A stretch of DNA of 64,000 nt from Pusillimonas noertemannii (GCF_003096595.1 NZ_QEKO01000010.1:1-64000); one strand, 5' to 3'; numbered from the stretch's first letter, positions 38,617-47,611 are shown. The notes: generated by a model not told the origin, from the letters alone. A program made the numbers and translations.

Positions 38617-40476
38617 TTACAACCTGATGATCAGCGGATCGATCTCGCTGCCATAGAGCTTGTCGACCAGCGGGGCGCGCGCCCGAAGTACGGCGGACTG
38701 ATTGATATAGCCCTTGTCGGTGATCTCGCCGCTGTCGACGGCCGGCGGCGTGACAAGCAGCGCGGCCCGGTCGGCGAAGGTGGAACTGCCGGTGCCCTGG
38801 CTGCGCATGGCCTGCAAACCCCGCGTGATGTGCTCGACGACGGCCGGATGCGCCGCCACCTGCTCGGCCGCCGCGTCTTCGGGCAGGCCCGCCAGCTTGC
38901 GGCATGCCGCCACGTTGGGGAAGATGAGGAAGCCGACCGAGTCGCGGTCGTGCCCCGTGACGACAATGTCCTGCACCGCCGGCGCCAGCGTTTCAATGCC
39001 CTTGACCCGCAAGGCGCCCACGCTGACCCAGGTGGCCGTGGTCAGCTTGAAGTCTTCAGAGACGCGTCCGTCGAACATCAGGCCTGCGGCCGGGTTGTCG
39101 GGGTCGGCGAACTTGGCGGCATCGCCGATGCGGTAGAAGCCTTCTTCATCGAAAGCCTTGGCGGTTTCTTCGGGCTGCTTGAAGTAACCCGGCGTAATGT
39201 TGGGCCCTTTTACCCGCACCTCGAGCTTGTCGCCGCTGGGCACGAGCTTGATCGACACCCCCGGCACCGGCAGGCCGATGACGCCCGAACGGTCGGCCTG
39301 GTAATGGCAGTCGGTGGCCAGCGGAGAGGTTTCGGTGGAGCCCCAGGCGGTTACCATGGGCACGGCATAGCCAAGCTCTTGCTTTGAAAGTTCGATCAGG
39401 CCGTCCCAAAGATGCTGGGGCAAGGCGGCCGCGGCATAGAAAATGACCTGCAGGCGCGAGAAGAACGTGCGGCGCAGCTCGGCGTCGGAGCGCAATACCG
39501 GCAACAGCATGTCGAAGGCGCGCGGCACGTTCAGGTAAAGGGTGGGCGCCACGTCGCGAAGGTTCTGCACCGATTGGTCGAACATGCCCGGCAAGGGCTT
39601 GCCGCCGTCAAGGTACAGCGTGCCGCCATTGGCCAGGATGACGTTGAAATTGTGGTTGCCGCCAAAGGTATGGTTCCATGGCAGCCAATCGAGCAGCACC
39701 GGCGGATGCTCGGCAAGAAACGGCCATACCTGGCGCTTTGCCTGCTGGCTGGCGCACATCATGCGCTGGGTGTTGATGACGCCCTTGGGGTAGCCGGTGG
39801 ACCCCGAGGTGAACAGGATTTTTGCAACGGTGTCGGGCCCCACCTGGCGATAGGCCTCGTCTACCGCCGGGCCGTCAATGCCCTCGAGAAGCTGAGAAAA
39901 CCGCAGGGCGCCCTCGGGGCGCGTATCGTGATCGGAAACGATGAGGGTGGCCTTGTGCAGGCCTTCGATCGACTTCAGCGCAGGCAGGAAGCGCTGTATC
40001 CCGCCCACGTAGATAAACTCGGGATCGAGCCGCTCGATCAGGTTCTTGAGCTTGGCGTGGTCTTTGGAAACCAGCGAATAGGCGGGCGACACGGCCGTAT
40101 ACGGAATGCCCACATGCATGCACGCCAGCATGATCAGGCCATGCTCGACGCTATTGTCGGTAAGGACGCAAACCGGATGGTCGGGGCGCTTGTGATGCTG
40201 CAGCAGCCAGCCGGCGATGCGCCTGACCTGGCTTAGCGCCTGGCCATAGGTAACGCCTTGCCAGTCGCCCTGCGGGCCGCGCTCGAGCAGGAAATCGCGG
40301 TCGGGGGTTTGGCCGCTCCAGTGTTCAAGGTATTCGCCCACGCAGCGGGCATAGGGTTCCAGCGCCATGGGCGTGTCAAGCACCAGAGTGCCGTCGGCAC
40401 GTGTTTCAACCTTGACGGCGGGCTCGGCGAACAAACGCGCGCCTTGGATTTCGGGCATATTCACTACTGTCTCCAT
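38617..40476 (-). CDS. fcs: Feruloyl-CoA synthase
   Basis: This 619-residue AMP-forming acid-CoA ligase has the P-loop LFTSGSTGYPKGVINTQRMM, WLPWNHTFGGNHNF and TAWGSTETSPLAT. It ends with SGEITDKGYINQ holding the catalytic Lys. These blocks fit the feruloyl-CoA synthase branch, which activates ferulate and other hydroxycinnamates. ATG 40476 or the in-frame ATG 40458 (MPEIQGARLF) could start it. No hydratase-lyase (ech) or vanillin dehydrogenase is in the window, so the rest of the route lies elsewhere or is beta-oxidative. Confidence 0.88.
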   Translation of the reverse strand: METVVNMPEIQGARLFAEPAVKVETRADGTLVLDTPMALEPYARCVGEYLEHWSGQTPDRDFLLERGPQGDWQGVTYGQALSQVRRIAGWLLQHHKRPDHPVCVLTDNSVEHGLIMLACMHVGIPYTAVSPAYSLVSKDHAKLKNLIERLDPEFIYVGGIQRFLPALKSIEGLHKATLIVSDHDTRPEGALRFSQLLEGIDGPAVDEAYRQVGPDTVAKILFTSGSTGYPKGVINTQRMMCASQQAKRQVWPFLAEHPPVLLDWLPWNHTFGGNHNFNVILANGGTLYLDGGKPLPGMFDQSVQNLRDVAPTLYLNVPRAFDMLLPVLRSDAELRRTFFSRLQVIFYAAAALPQHLWDGLIELSKQELGYAVPMVTAWGSTETSPLATDCHYQADRSGVIGLPVPGVSIKLVPSGDKLEVRVKGPNITPGYFKQPEETAKAFDEEGFYRIGDAAKFADPDNPAAGLMFDGRVSEDFKLTTATWVSVGALRVKGIETLAPAVQDIVVTGHDRDSVGFLIFPNVAACRKLAGLPEDAAAEQVAAHPAVVEHITRGLQAMRSQGTGSSTFADRAALLVTPPAVDSGEITDKGYINQSAVLRARAPLVDKLYGSEIDPLIIRL

Positions 40477-40619
40477 TGCATTTCGAACGATGCGTCATTG
40501 AAGTGGTATCGTTGCATCGACGCGGGGCGGACCCGCCATGCAAAAACTATACGCAATTAGTTCTATAGAAACAATTTATAGTTAACCCCTATATTCCTGG
40601 GGAAACCCGTACAGCCACC

Positions 40620-41246
40620 ATGGACGAAATACCCTTGTTTCCGCTTGGGCGGGCCTTGTTCCCCGACGGGGTGCTGCATCTGCGCATCTTCGAGATCCGC
40701 TATCTGGACATGATACGCCGCTGCATCGCCGAAGGAAGCGAATTCGGCGTGGTGGGCCTGCTCGAGGGTCGCGAAGTGCGCTCTCCGCAGGGCGTCGAAA
40801 CCCTGGCCAGCGCCGGCACCATGGCCCGCATCGACGCCTGGCATGCGCCCATGCCCACGCTGCTTCATGTACGCTGCGTGGGCACCGCCCCCTTTGAACT
40901 GCTGAGCAGCCGGCAAGAAAAATACGGCCTGTGGGTCGGGCGCACCGCTCTGCTGGCCGCCGACGCGCCCGCAACACTGCCCGCCGCCCTGCAGCCCAGT
41001 GCCGACGCGCTGGGCCGCCTGATCGCCAATATGCAGAAAGAAGAAATACCCGCCGCGGCCATGCCCCTGGCGCCGCCCTTCAGGCTGGACGAATGCGGCT
41101 GGGTCGCCGACCGCTGGGCCGAGCTGTTGCCGCTTACCGCCCTGCAAAGGCAGAACTTGCTGAAAATGCGCGACCCTGCTCAAAGGCTCGAGCGCGTGCA
41201 AGACTATATCCGCCTGCACGGGCTGCTGGGGCCGCAAGACTCTTAG
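40620..41246 (+). CDS. Stand-alone LON N-terminal (substrate-binding) domain protein
   Basis: This 208-residue protein starts MDEIPLFPLGRALFPDGVLHLRIFEIRYLDM, the hallmark of the LON substrate-binding (PUA-like) domain. It has no AAA+ or protease domain. Such proteins are widespread in proteobacteria and of unknown role. It is divergent from fcs across 143 bases. Confidence 0.9.
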   Translation: MDEIPLFPLGRALFPDGVLHLRIFEIRYLDMIRRCIAEGSEFGVVGLLEGREVRSPQGVETLASAGTMARIDAWHAPMPTLLHVRCVGTAPFELLSSRQEKYGLWVGRTALLAADAPATLPAALQPSADALGRLIANMQKEEIPAAAMPLAPPFRLDECGWVADRWAELLPLTALQRQNLLKMRDPAQRLERVQDYIRLHGLLGPQDS

Positions 41247-41304
41247 CCGCTTTCTTGGCGGCCGCCCGCCAGCGGGTAACGCTTGGACAGCGTTTTTTAG
41301 TCGG

Positions 41305-42135
41305 CTAGCGCAGCAGCAGGCTCGCGGCCCGCGACAGCGGCCCTTCGATCACCTGGTTGACCCGCGCCGGCAGGTTCAAGGGACGCAGCACCATCTTGGC
41401 CGCCATGTTAACGGGGTAGTGGCGCTTCACCGCCGTGCCCAGCCCCCTTAGCACTGCCTGGAAGGCCTGCCGGTCGGCACGCCGGTCAGAGCCGGGATGC
41501 TTGTGGGCATACACATGCCACAGCGCCACTTCGGCGTCGGAGTTGCGGGCCTCGAGCACGCGGCGCCGGATGGCGCCCAGAACGCGCCAGCGGCTGGGCG
41601 ATTCGCGTTCGCTGTAATGCCTGAAATATTGGTAAAAATGCTTGTAGTGGCCCACCTCTTCGGCCCGGATGCGCGCGGCGATGCCGGACAGCACCGGTTC
41701 GTCCGCATGCTGGCTGAGCGCAGTGTAAAAGGTTGCCGTGCCGGTCTCGACCACGCAGCGGGCCACCATCTCGAGCCCCCGCGTGGGCTCGAATTCATCG
41801 ACGGTGCACATCTTGGAGTATTCGTCGAAAAAGGCATCGTAGGCACCCTGCCAGTCGAACTCGGGCCATACATGCCGTACGTAGTCTCGCAGCGAATAGC
41901 CGTGGCGCATTTCTTCGTGCTGCCACTGCTGCTGCAGCCATTGCACCACATCGTCGTCGCCCTGGAAATGCTGGATGAGATTGCTGGTGTAGAGATCGGA
42001 GGCAATCTCGATGAACGACGCGCTGGTGACAAGGTAGAACAAGTCTTCGCGCGTACGCGCTTCTGAAACGTCAATCTGCTCGAAGGGAATCTGATCCAAT
42101 CCCCAACGGGGAGCTTGTATCGTGGACTCTTGCAT
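41305..42135 (-). CDS. Ferritin-like diiron protein, unknown function
   Basis: From ATG 42135 (MQESTIQAPRWGLDQIPFEQ) this is a 276-residue all-helical protein. The helices contain SFIEIASDLYTSNL, QHEEMRHGYSLRDYVR, VARCVVETGTATFYTAL and RAEEVGHYKHFYQYF. The two ExxxH-type pairs (EEMRH, EEVGH) and single Glu positions fit a four-helix-bundle diiron site as in ferritin-like oxidases or desaturases. The substrate is unknown. An in-frame ATG at 42201 would add 22 residues; neither start has a strong ribosome site. Confidence 0.8.
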   Translation of the reverse strand: MQESTIQAPRWGLDQIPFEQIDVSEARTREDLFYLVTSASFIEIASDLYTSNLIQHFQGDDDVVQWLQQQWQHEEMRHGYSLRDYVRHVWPEFDWQGAYDAFFDEYSKMCTVDEFEPTRGLEMVARCVVETGTATFYTALSQHADEPVLSGIAARIRAEEVGHYKHFYQYFRHYSERESPSRWRVLGAIRRRVLEARNSDAEVALWHVYAHKHPGSDRRADRQAFQAVLRGLGTAVKRHYPVNMAAKMVLRPLNLPARVNQVIEGPLSRAASLLLR

Positions 42136-42366
42136 CGGTTTGCGACCCGCTTGTTGGTTATGCCGTGGCACTGAAGCGATTGCTAGTGTACGCTTATTCA
42201 TGCTCAAGGATAACGCCCCGCGCACACCCATGAATGTCAAGTTGTAAAGTTGCCATGGTATAAGTGCCAACCATCATTGCCCCCTGTCCGCTGCGGTATC
42301 CGGCCTCGCGGGCGGCGCCCCTGCCGGCAGGGCGGCATGCCCAGTTCTCGTCAACAAGGAATAAGC

Positions 42367-42918
42367 ATGCAAAACACCCCACAGACTCGCGACTCGGCCC
42401 TGCGCTACGGAAGCATCACCCGCACACTGCACTGGCTCATGGCCGTGGTGTTCGTCTGGCAATTCACCTCGGCCGCCGCCCACCTGCTGGCCGAAGACTC
42501 TCCCCTCGACGAATTCATGTGGTCCACCCATAAGACCTCGGGTTTCCTGCTGATGGTGCTGATCGTGCTGCGTGTGCTGTGGGCCCTGGCCAATACCGGG
42601 CGCCGCCCACCGTCGGTCAGCGCGCTGGCGCGCTTGGGCCACGCCTGTCTGTACTTGCTCATGATCGCGGTGCCGCTTGTCGCCCTCATCCGCCAGTTCG
42701 GCTCGGGGCGCGCCTTTTCACCTTTCGGCATACCGCTCATGCCGGGCTTCGAGGGCGATAAAATAGAATGGATGACCGACCTGCGCAGCAACTTCCACAG
42801 CCTGCTGGGCTGGCTGCTGCTTGCCCTGATCATCGGCCATATTGTCGCTGCGTTCTGGCACCATCTGGCGGGCGACAAGAATGTAATGCGTCGCATCATC
42901 GGCACACCCCGCCATTGA
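42367..42918 (+). CDS. Cytochrome b561-type membrane protein
   Basis: This 183-residue protein starts MQNTPQTRDSALRYGSITR at ATG 42367, behind AAGGA. It has four membrane helices. His residues in TLHWLMAVVFVWQF, WSTHKTSGFLLMVL, NFHSLLGWLLLALIIGH and at the cytoplasmic edge are the expected ligands for two hemes b. The family passes electrons from ubiquinol, sometimes to superoxide (CybB/SOO), which fits the SodC gene 0.6 kb away. Confidence 0.9.
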   Translation: MQNTPQTRDSALRYGSITRTLHWLMAVVFVWQFTSAAAHLLAEDSPLDEFMWSTHKTSGFLLMVLIVLRVLWALANTGRRPPSVSALARLGHACLYLLMIAVPLVALIRQFGSGRAFSPFGIPLMPGFEGDKIEWMTDLRSNFHSLLGWLLLALIIGHIVAAFWHHLAGDKNVMRRIIGTPRH

Positions 42919-43018
42919 TCAACATAGCGGCGCGCCAGCCACGGCCCTGCCTCATCCGGGCCGCTCGGCCGCCGCTCCTAGTGTCCTGTTTGGTTAAGGA
43001 CACTGACAAGGACACGCC

Positions 43019-43558
43019 ATGGCCCAATCATTTCCGGGCTTCAACGCCCCCGCCGCCGGTTTCGACGAACCGGTGGACATGCTCTCGGCCTGCCACGACA
43101 AGCTGCGCAGCCGTTGCGAAACCCTTTCGCGGCTGCCTGGCCATGTGGCCCGGCATGGCGCCGACGAACAGGCGCGCAGCGCCGCCCAAAGCATATTGCG
43201 CTATTTCGACGGCCCGGCTCTTTACCATCATGCCGACGAGGAAAAAGACCTTTTCCCCGCCCTGCTCGAATCAGTGGCCGGCTCTGACGCAAGCTGCCTG
43301 CGGGGCCTGTTCGACAAGTTGTCGAACGAACATCGCCTGCTCGAGAACCAATGGCAGCGCCTACGGCCTCTGCTGCAGCAGCTTTGCGACGGCAAGGCGG
43401 TTGAACTGCCCGACAGCGACATACAGGCCTTTATTCAGGGCTACGCCGGCCACCTGCAGTGCGAAGACCAAGAGCTGCTGCCCATGGCCCGGCGCATGCT
43501 CGACAGCGCGGCGCTACAGCAGATCGGCCAAGCCATGAACTTGCGGCGCAACCCCTGA
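43019..43558 (+). CDS. Hemerythrin-domain protein
   Basis: This 179-residue protein is a single hemerythrin HHE bundle. CHDKLRSRCE, YHHADEEKDLFPAL, SNEHRLLENQW and GHLQCEDQELLPMA provide the H, HxxxE, H and HxxxxD metal ligands. Such proteins bind O2 or NO, or help repair iron-sulfur clusters. It starts at ATG 43019, after a GGACACGCC sequence. It is convergent with sodC, with 2 bases between the stop codons. Confidence 0.88.
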   Translation: MAQSFPGFNAPAAGFDEPVDMLSACHDKLRSRCETLSRLPGHVARHGADEQARSAAQSILRYFDGPALYHHADEEKDLFPALLESVAGSDASCLRGLFDKLSNEHRLLENQWQRLRPLLQQLCDGKAVELPDSDIQAFIQGYAGHLQCEDQELLPMARRMLDSAALQQIGQAMNLRRNP

Positions 43559-43560
43559 AC

Positions 43561-44160
43561 CTACTCCACCACGCCGCAGGCCATGCGGCCCGCGCCCCCG
43601 CCCAAGGGCTTGGGATGGTCTGAATAATTGTCGCCGCCCTCGTGCACCATCAGCGAATGGCCCTTCAACTGGTCAAGCTTGGTAAATCGGGGCGCCAGCA
43701 CCGGCAGCTGCGCATTGCCCTGGGCATCGACATACAACGCGGGCAGGTCGCCCAAGTGCCCGTCGCCCCAGGGGCTGCCGTGCTTCTTGCTGCCCTCGGG
43801 GTCCAGATGCCCGCCCGCCGCGCCGGCGGCCGTTACCTTGCCGTCTTTTTCCTGGGGCTCGCAACTGGGTTTCTCGTGCACGTGAAAGCCGTGGATGCCG
43901 GGGTTCAACCCCTTCAAATTAGGCGTGAACACCAGGCCGTGTGGCGATTCCGACACAACGACGTCGCCGATCTCGTCCATTACGCCTTGCTGCGAAACCT
44001 GGTGCAGCGTCACCTTGACGTCCGCCTGCGCCGCCGCGGCAAACATGCCGCCCAGCAACAAGGCGCCCGCCATGCATGCTAGCCGGCGCCTCGCCGGTCG
44101 GCCGGCCCCCATGGCCTCGCCCGGCCGGCTTGCGGGAAAATCGTTTGCTGAAATTGGCAT
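43561..44160 (-). CDS. sodC: Cu/Zn superoxide dismutase, exported
   Basis: SodC removes superoxide in the periplasm. From ATG 44160, preceded by AGGAGGC, it is 199 residues with a basic then hydrophobic export signal ([23 protein letters not shown]). The metal ligands are in [36 protein letters not shown] and [14 protein letters not shown]. Cys residues in KPSC and RMACGV form the family disulfide. A shorter start at 44112 would also leave a complete signal peptide. Confidence 0.95.
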   Translation of the reverse strand: MPISANDFPASRPGEAMGAGRPARRRLACMAGALLLGGMFAAAAQADVKVTLHQVSQQGVMDEIGDVVVSESPHGLVFTPNLKGLNPGIHGFHVHEKPSCEPQEKDGKVTAAGAAGGHLDPEGSKKHGSPWGDGHLGDLPALYVDAQGNAQLPVLAPRFTKLDQLKGHSLMVHEGGDNYSDHPKPLGGGAGRMACGVVE

Positions 44161-44279
44161 GGCTGCCTCCTGTTCGACGTGGAAGAAAAATACGCAACTT
44201 CCGGCTGCAGCAAGCCTCGTGCCCCTTTTTTGAACCCCAAGCGGCAATTTCCGCCACAGCGGCGGGCGAACTATAAAAC

Positions 44280-44308
44280 TTGACCTCTCCCCCCAGGCGA
44301 GTTACAAT
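44280..44308 (+). promoter_or_regulatory. Putative promoter of infA with long leader
   Basis: TTGACC (44280-44285) and TACAAT (44303-44308) are 17 bases apart. The start codon of infA is about 240 bases further on, so the mRNA would have a long leader. A small hairpin (TTGAATA/TATTCAA, about 44314-44333) lies near its 5' end. No other gene fits in 44161-44551. Confidence 0.55.
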
Positions 44309-44551
44309 TTTTAGTTGAATAAACGCCTATTCAAATACAAACAAGTTATATAGCGGCTAGTTATAAGCGCGTGCAGTTCCCGCCACTTCGACTTAAAGGC
44401 GGGGCAATCTGTTCCCTTCACGCAATGCGGCTCCGGCACACGCCACGCGCAGGCAAGCCGCTTCATCAATCCGCGCCATACGCGCCCATCGACATGGCAA
44501 CCCGCGTCATAAGCGTGGCCTTGCAGCAATGTCATTACAGGAGAACCATAT

Positions 44552-44809
44552 ATGGCAAAAGAAGAATTATTGGAAATGAGCGGCTCTGTCACAGAAGTCC
44601 TTCCCGATTCCCGTTTCCGTGTCGTACTGGACAACGGCCACCCCGTCGTCGCCTACACCGGCGGCAAAATGCGCAAGCACCACATCCGCATCCTGGCTGG
44701 TGACAAAGTCACCCTGGAAATGTCGCCCTACGATCTCAGCAAGGGCCGCATCACCTTCCGCCACCTGCCCAATCGTCCCGCCTATACGCCCGCGCGCAAG
44801 CGTCATTAA
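44552..44809 (+). CDS. infA: Translation initiation factor IF-1
   Basis: IF-1 is a single OB-fold protein that binds the ribosomal A site during initiation. This 85-residue version starts [20 protein letters not shown] and contains [33 protein letters not shown]. The C-terminal extension [13 protein letters not shown] makes it longer than the 72-residue E. coli form and typical of the second infA of Burkholderiales. The ribosome site is AGGAGAA. It stands outside a ribosomal-protein operon. Confidence 0.96.
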   Translation: MAKEELLEMSGSVTEVLPDSRFRVVLDNGHPVVAYTGGKMRKHHIRILAGDKVTLEMSPYDLSKGRITFRHLPNRPAYTPARKRH

Positions 44810-44871
44810 GGGTATCTTGCCTGGCAAAAAAGCTTATGGGCCACGGCCCTGGGCGCGCCCCGCCAGGAAAC

Positions 44872-45399
44872 TCAATCAGACTGGCTTGCCGGCGTGGCAA
44901 AGCGTTCAAGCGTACCGCCATGCTCGGTGATGCCCGTCCAGGCATCCACTTCGAAATCAATTACCGCCAAAGACCCCGGCGGATAGTCGCTGTGCAGCCT
45001 GGCAAAGGCGTTGCGGTCGGCCCTGCCTATGAGATGCAGTGCCAGACGGTGCATGCCCGGGTTATGGCCCACGACAATCAGGCTTTCATGCTCGGCCGCC
45101 GTGGTACGTATGGCGGCAAGAATGGCCTCGGGCGTGGACTCGTAGATTCTTCCTTCGAACAGGGCCGGCACCAACTGCGGCAAGGCCTTCTGCACCAATT
45201 CCCAGGTGCTGCGCGTGCGCGTGGCGGTGGACACCAGCGCCATCTGCGGCAGTAGGCCGGCCTGGGCCATGTAGACGCCCATCGATGCGGCGTCGTCGCG
45301 TCCTTGTTCGCTAAGCGGCCGTTCGTGGTCGCCCGTTCCCGGCGGACGGCCCGCTTCGGCGTGACGCAACAGGAAAAGTCGGCGAAAAGATACGGGCAT
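44872..45399 (-). CDS. SixA-like histidine phosphatase
   Basis: This 175-residue protein from ATG 45399 is preceded by AAGGAGCCCAA. FLLRHAEAGRPPG carries the catalytic RH of the phosphoglycerate-mutase superfamily, and VVGHNPGMHRL the second His. Its small size and lack of a lid fit SixA, which removes phosphate from histidine-containing phosphotransfer proteins. It follows thpR on the same strand by 45 bases. Confidence 0.88.
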   Translation of the reverse strand: MPVSFRRLFLLRHAEAGRPPGTGDHERPLSEQGRDDAASMGVYMAQAGLLPQMALVSTATRTRSTWELVQKALPQLVPALFEGRIYESTPEAILAAIRTTAAEHESLIVVGHNPGMHRLALHLIGRADRNAFARLHSDYPPGSLAVIDFEVDAWTGITEHGGTLERFATPASQSD

Positions 45400-45444
45400 T
45401 TGGGCTCCTTGCAATAGCCGCAAAAGGCCTTACCGTAACCCAGG

Positions 45445-45957
45445 CTAAGCGTCGCGACAAGCCAGCAGGCGATAGCGCGGCACCGCCTCGCCCCCCACCG
45501 ACTCGGCCAGGGCGATGCGCGCCGCACGCCACGGGATAGGCTCGAAATTGGAAACAGGCGCATGCGTCTTGCGCGCCAGTGTGACGTGAGGCACGAAGCC
45601 CGCCTCGCGCCGGAACGAAAGCCGCTGCAAAGCGGACATGGCAAGCAGGCGGCTGCGCAGCTGGGGCAAGCCCTCTGGCACGCTGCTGATACCCGCCCAC
45701 ACGACTTTCTGCCGCGAAAATTCGCCATAGCGATCCAGGACGAGCGGCAAGGCGCTGAACTCGATCTCTTCCACCACCCTGCGCAGTTCCGGCAGGTTTT
45801 CACAAGGCTGCACGCCCAGAAAGGCCAGGGTCAGGTGAAAGTCGCGCGCGTGCGTCTTGCGCCCGCCCTCGAGGGGCGACTGCGTGTCGGCCAGCCGGCG
45901 CGCTACGTCGTCGTCGGGCCACAGGGCAAAAAAGAGGCGTCCGGTGGTTTGCTGCAT
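45445..45957 (-). CDS. thpR: RNA 2',3'-cyclic phosphodiesterase
   Basis: ThpR (formerly LigT) opens 2',3'-cyclic phosphates on RNA ends. The 170-residue protein from ATG 45957 (MQQTTGRLFFALWPDDDV) has both 2H motifs, HLTLAFLG near residue 41 and HVTLARK near 130. It starts 16 bases after the preceding binding-protein gene and may be read from the ABC operon. Confidence 0.92.
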   Translation of the reverse strand: MQQTTGRLFFALWPDDDVARRLADTQSPLEGGRKTHARDFHLTLAFLGVQPCENLPELRRVVEEIEFSALPLVLDRYGEFSRQKVVWAGISSVPEGLPQLRSRLLAMSALQRLSFRREAGFVPHVTLARKTHAPVSNFEPIPWRAARIALAESVGGEAVPRYRLLACRDA

Positions 45958-45973
45958 GGGCGGGCGGGCGGAA

Positions 45974-46828
45974 TCAGTGGCAATCGGGCACAGTCTGGTC
46001 CAGATAGACCTCGAATGCAATGTCCTGCGTCATGTCGGCGATGAGCTTCTTGAAATGGCTCCGGGATTTCCAGCTTGCGACCATTTCCTTCAACAAGGTC
46101 GCCATCTTGTCATTGCCCGCGGGCACAAGAAAATACTGCGTCTCGGCCTCGCCGGGGGGCAGGCTGGCCGAAAACTTCTTCCACTCGGGAAAACGCAGCA
46201 GCGCCTTGAGCATGGTGTCGTCGTGCACAGCTGCGTCGCATTCGCCCGTGCGCAAGGCCAGCAAGGCGTCGGCCGGGGCACGATACACCTGCTCGATGGC
46301 GCCGTACAGTTCGGCGATGCGGCCCACGTAGCGGCCGTCCTCGGCAAGGCAAACCGTTCTGCCCTGCAATTGCCGCCACGACTTGATGTCGGTGTCGGTG
46401 CGCATGATGGCCATGGGCCGCGTGACCTGGCCGGTGGCGATGACCACGGCGCCGTCGTTGCGCGGCTGCGCCTTGGGTAGGCTGGCCACGGCAAAATCCA
46501 TGGCGCCCGACGGCACCGAAGCGGCGCCCGCGTCGAGCTCGACGTACCTTGCCTTGCGCTGCAGCTTGCCGGCCACCTCGGCCACCAGCAGGGTTTCAAT
46601 GCTTTCGGGGGTGCGCACCTTGGAACCGCCCACAAAAGGCGGCGGCACATAGCGCACGCCCACTGTCAGATCGGACAGAGCCTGGCCCCCCGATGAAGAA
46701 GCGGAAGACACCGCGGGCCCCGCCGGACCTTCGGACGCGGTACCGGACGACGCCGCGGCCCCGGCCTGGGAAGCTCCCAGGGCCAGGAACAGCGCCGCGG
46801 TGAACGTCCGAAACCGATATCTAGACAT
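45974..46828 (-). CDS. Periplasmic substrate-binding protein (SBP_bac_3-like)
   Basis: This 284-residue protein has a signal peptide (AALFLALGASQAGA) and a Ser/Gly/Ala-rich linker. The type II binding-protein fold of the polar-amino-acid class starts at LTVGVRYVPPPFVGG. SGAMDFAVASLPK and RTGECDAAVHDD are typical blocks. It overlaps the permease gene by 8 bases, yet belongs to a different binding-protein class from the SsuA/TauA-like protein of the same operon. The ligand is unknown. Confidence 0.85.
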   Translation of the reverse strand: MSRYRFRTFTAALFLALGASQAGAAASSGTASEGPAGPAVSSASSSGGQALSDLTVGVRYVPPPFVGGSKVRTPESIETLLVAEVAGKLQRKARYVELDAGAASVPSGAMDFAVASLPKAQPRNDGAVVIATGQVTRPMAIMRTDTDIKSWRQLQGRTVCLAEDGRYVGRIAELYGAIEQVYRAPADALLALRTGECDAAVHDDTMLKALLRFPEWKKFSASLPPGEAETQYFLVPAGNDKMATLLKEMVASWKSRSHFKKLIADMTQDIAFEVYLDQTVPDCH

Positions 46829-47594
46829 ATTGGTAGCGCAACAGCTTGCGCTTCAGGTTCTCGAGCAGGACCTGGTCGATAAGCGTGGCCAGGATGGCGA
46901 TGGTCAGGATGTTGGCCATCACGCCTATCATGTCGGCCGTTTCTCCGGCATAGGCCAGCGAACGGCCCAGGCCCTTGCCGAAGCCGATCAGCATTTCGGC
47001 CGAGATCAGCGCCCGCCATGCATTGCCGAAAGCCAGCTGCGCGCCGGTGATCAGCTCGGGCATGACGGCGGGCAGGTAGACGCGCCTGACCATGCCCCAG
47101 GGCGAGGCGCCCATGACGCGGGCAGCCGACACATGCACCTTCAACACGCTTTCAGTGGCGTTCATGACCGACAGCGCAGCCGGAAAGAAGGCCGCCAGGG
47201 CGATGACCACGATAATGGGTACATTGCCGAACCCCATCAGAATGAGGAACAGCGGCACCCACGCAATGGAGGGAATGGACTGCAGGATGATGATGGCCGA
47301 CTTGAGCACTTCGCGAAAGAAGTACATGACGCCGCCCAGCAGGCCAAGGCCAATGCCGAACAACAGGGCAATGCCGTAGCCGAAGCCCAGCCGCGTCAGG
47401 CTGCCCGACAGCACCTGGCGAAACTCGCCGGTCTGGATGTCGGCCCACAGACGCGCTATGACCGTGGGCACGCCCGGCATCAGGAAGTCGGGCAGCGTCC
47501 AGGCCGCGGTCTGCCAGATGAGCAGGATGAATAGAATGGCCACCACCATGGCGGCGGACTTTTGAAAACGGGTAAGTTGTGAACGTGAGCTCAT
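46821..47594 (-). CDS. ABC transporter permease (SsuC/TauC/NrtB family)
   Basis: From ATG 47594 (MSSRSQLTRFQKSAAMVVAI) this 257-residue permease has six or so helices. The BPD motif region is AARVMGASPWGMVRRVYLPAVMPEL. The family imports nitrate, sulfonates, taurine or related anions, or pyrimidine precursors. A TTG four codons upstream is the only earlier start. It sits between two binding-protein genes; two hairpins separate it from the first. Confidence 0.93.
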   Translation of the reverse strand: MSSRSQLTRFQKSAAMVVAILFILLIWQTAAWTLPDFLMPGVPTVIARLWADIQTGEFRQVLSGSLTRLGFGYGIALLFGIGLGLLGGVMYFFREVLKSAIIILQSIPSIAWVPLFLILMGFGNVPIIVVIALAAFFPAALSVMNATESVLKVHVSAARVMGASPWGMVRRVYLPAVMPELITGAQLAFGNAWRALISAEMLIGFGKGLGRSLAYAGETADMIGVMANILTIAILATLIDQVLLENLKRKLLRYQYV

Positions 47595-47611
47595 GGAGTG
47601 CTTCAAAACAA

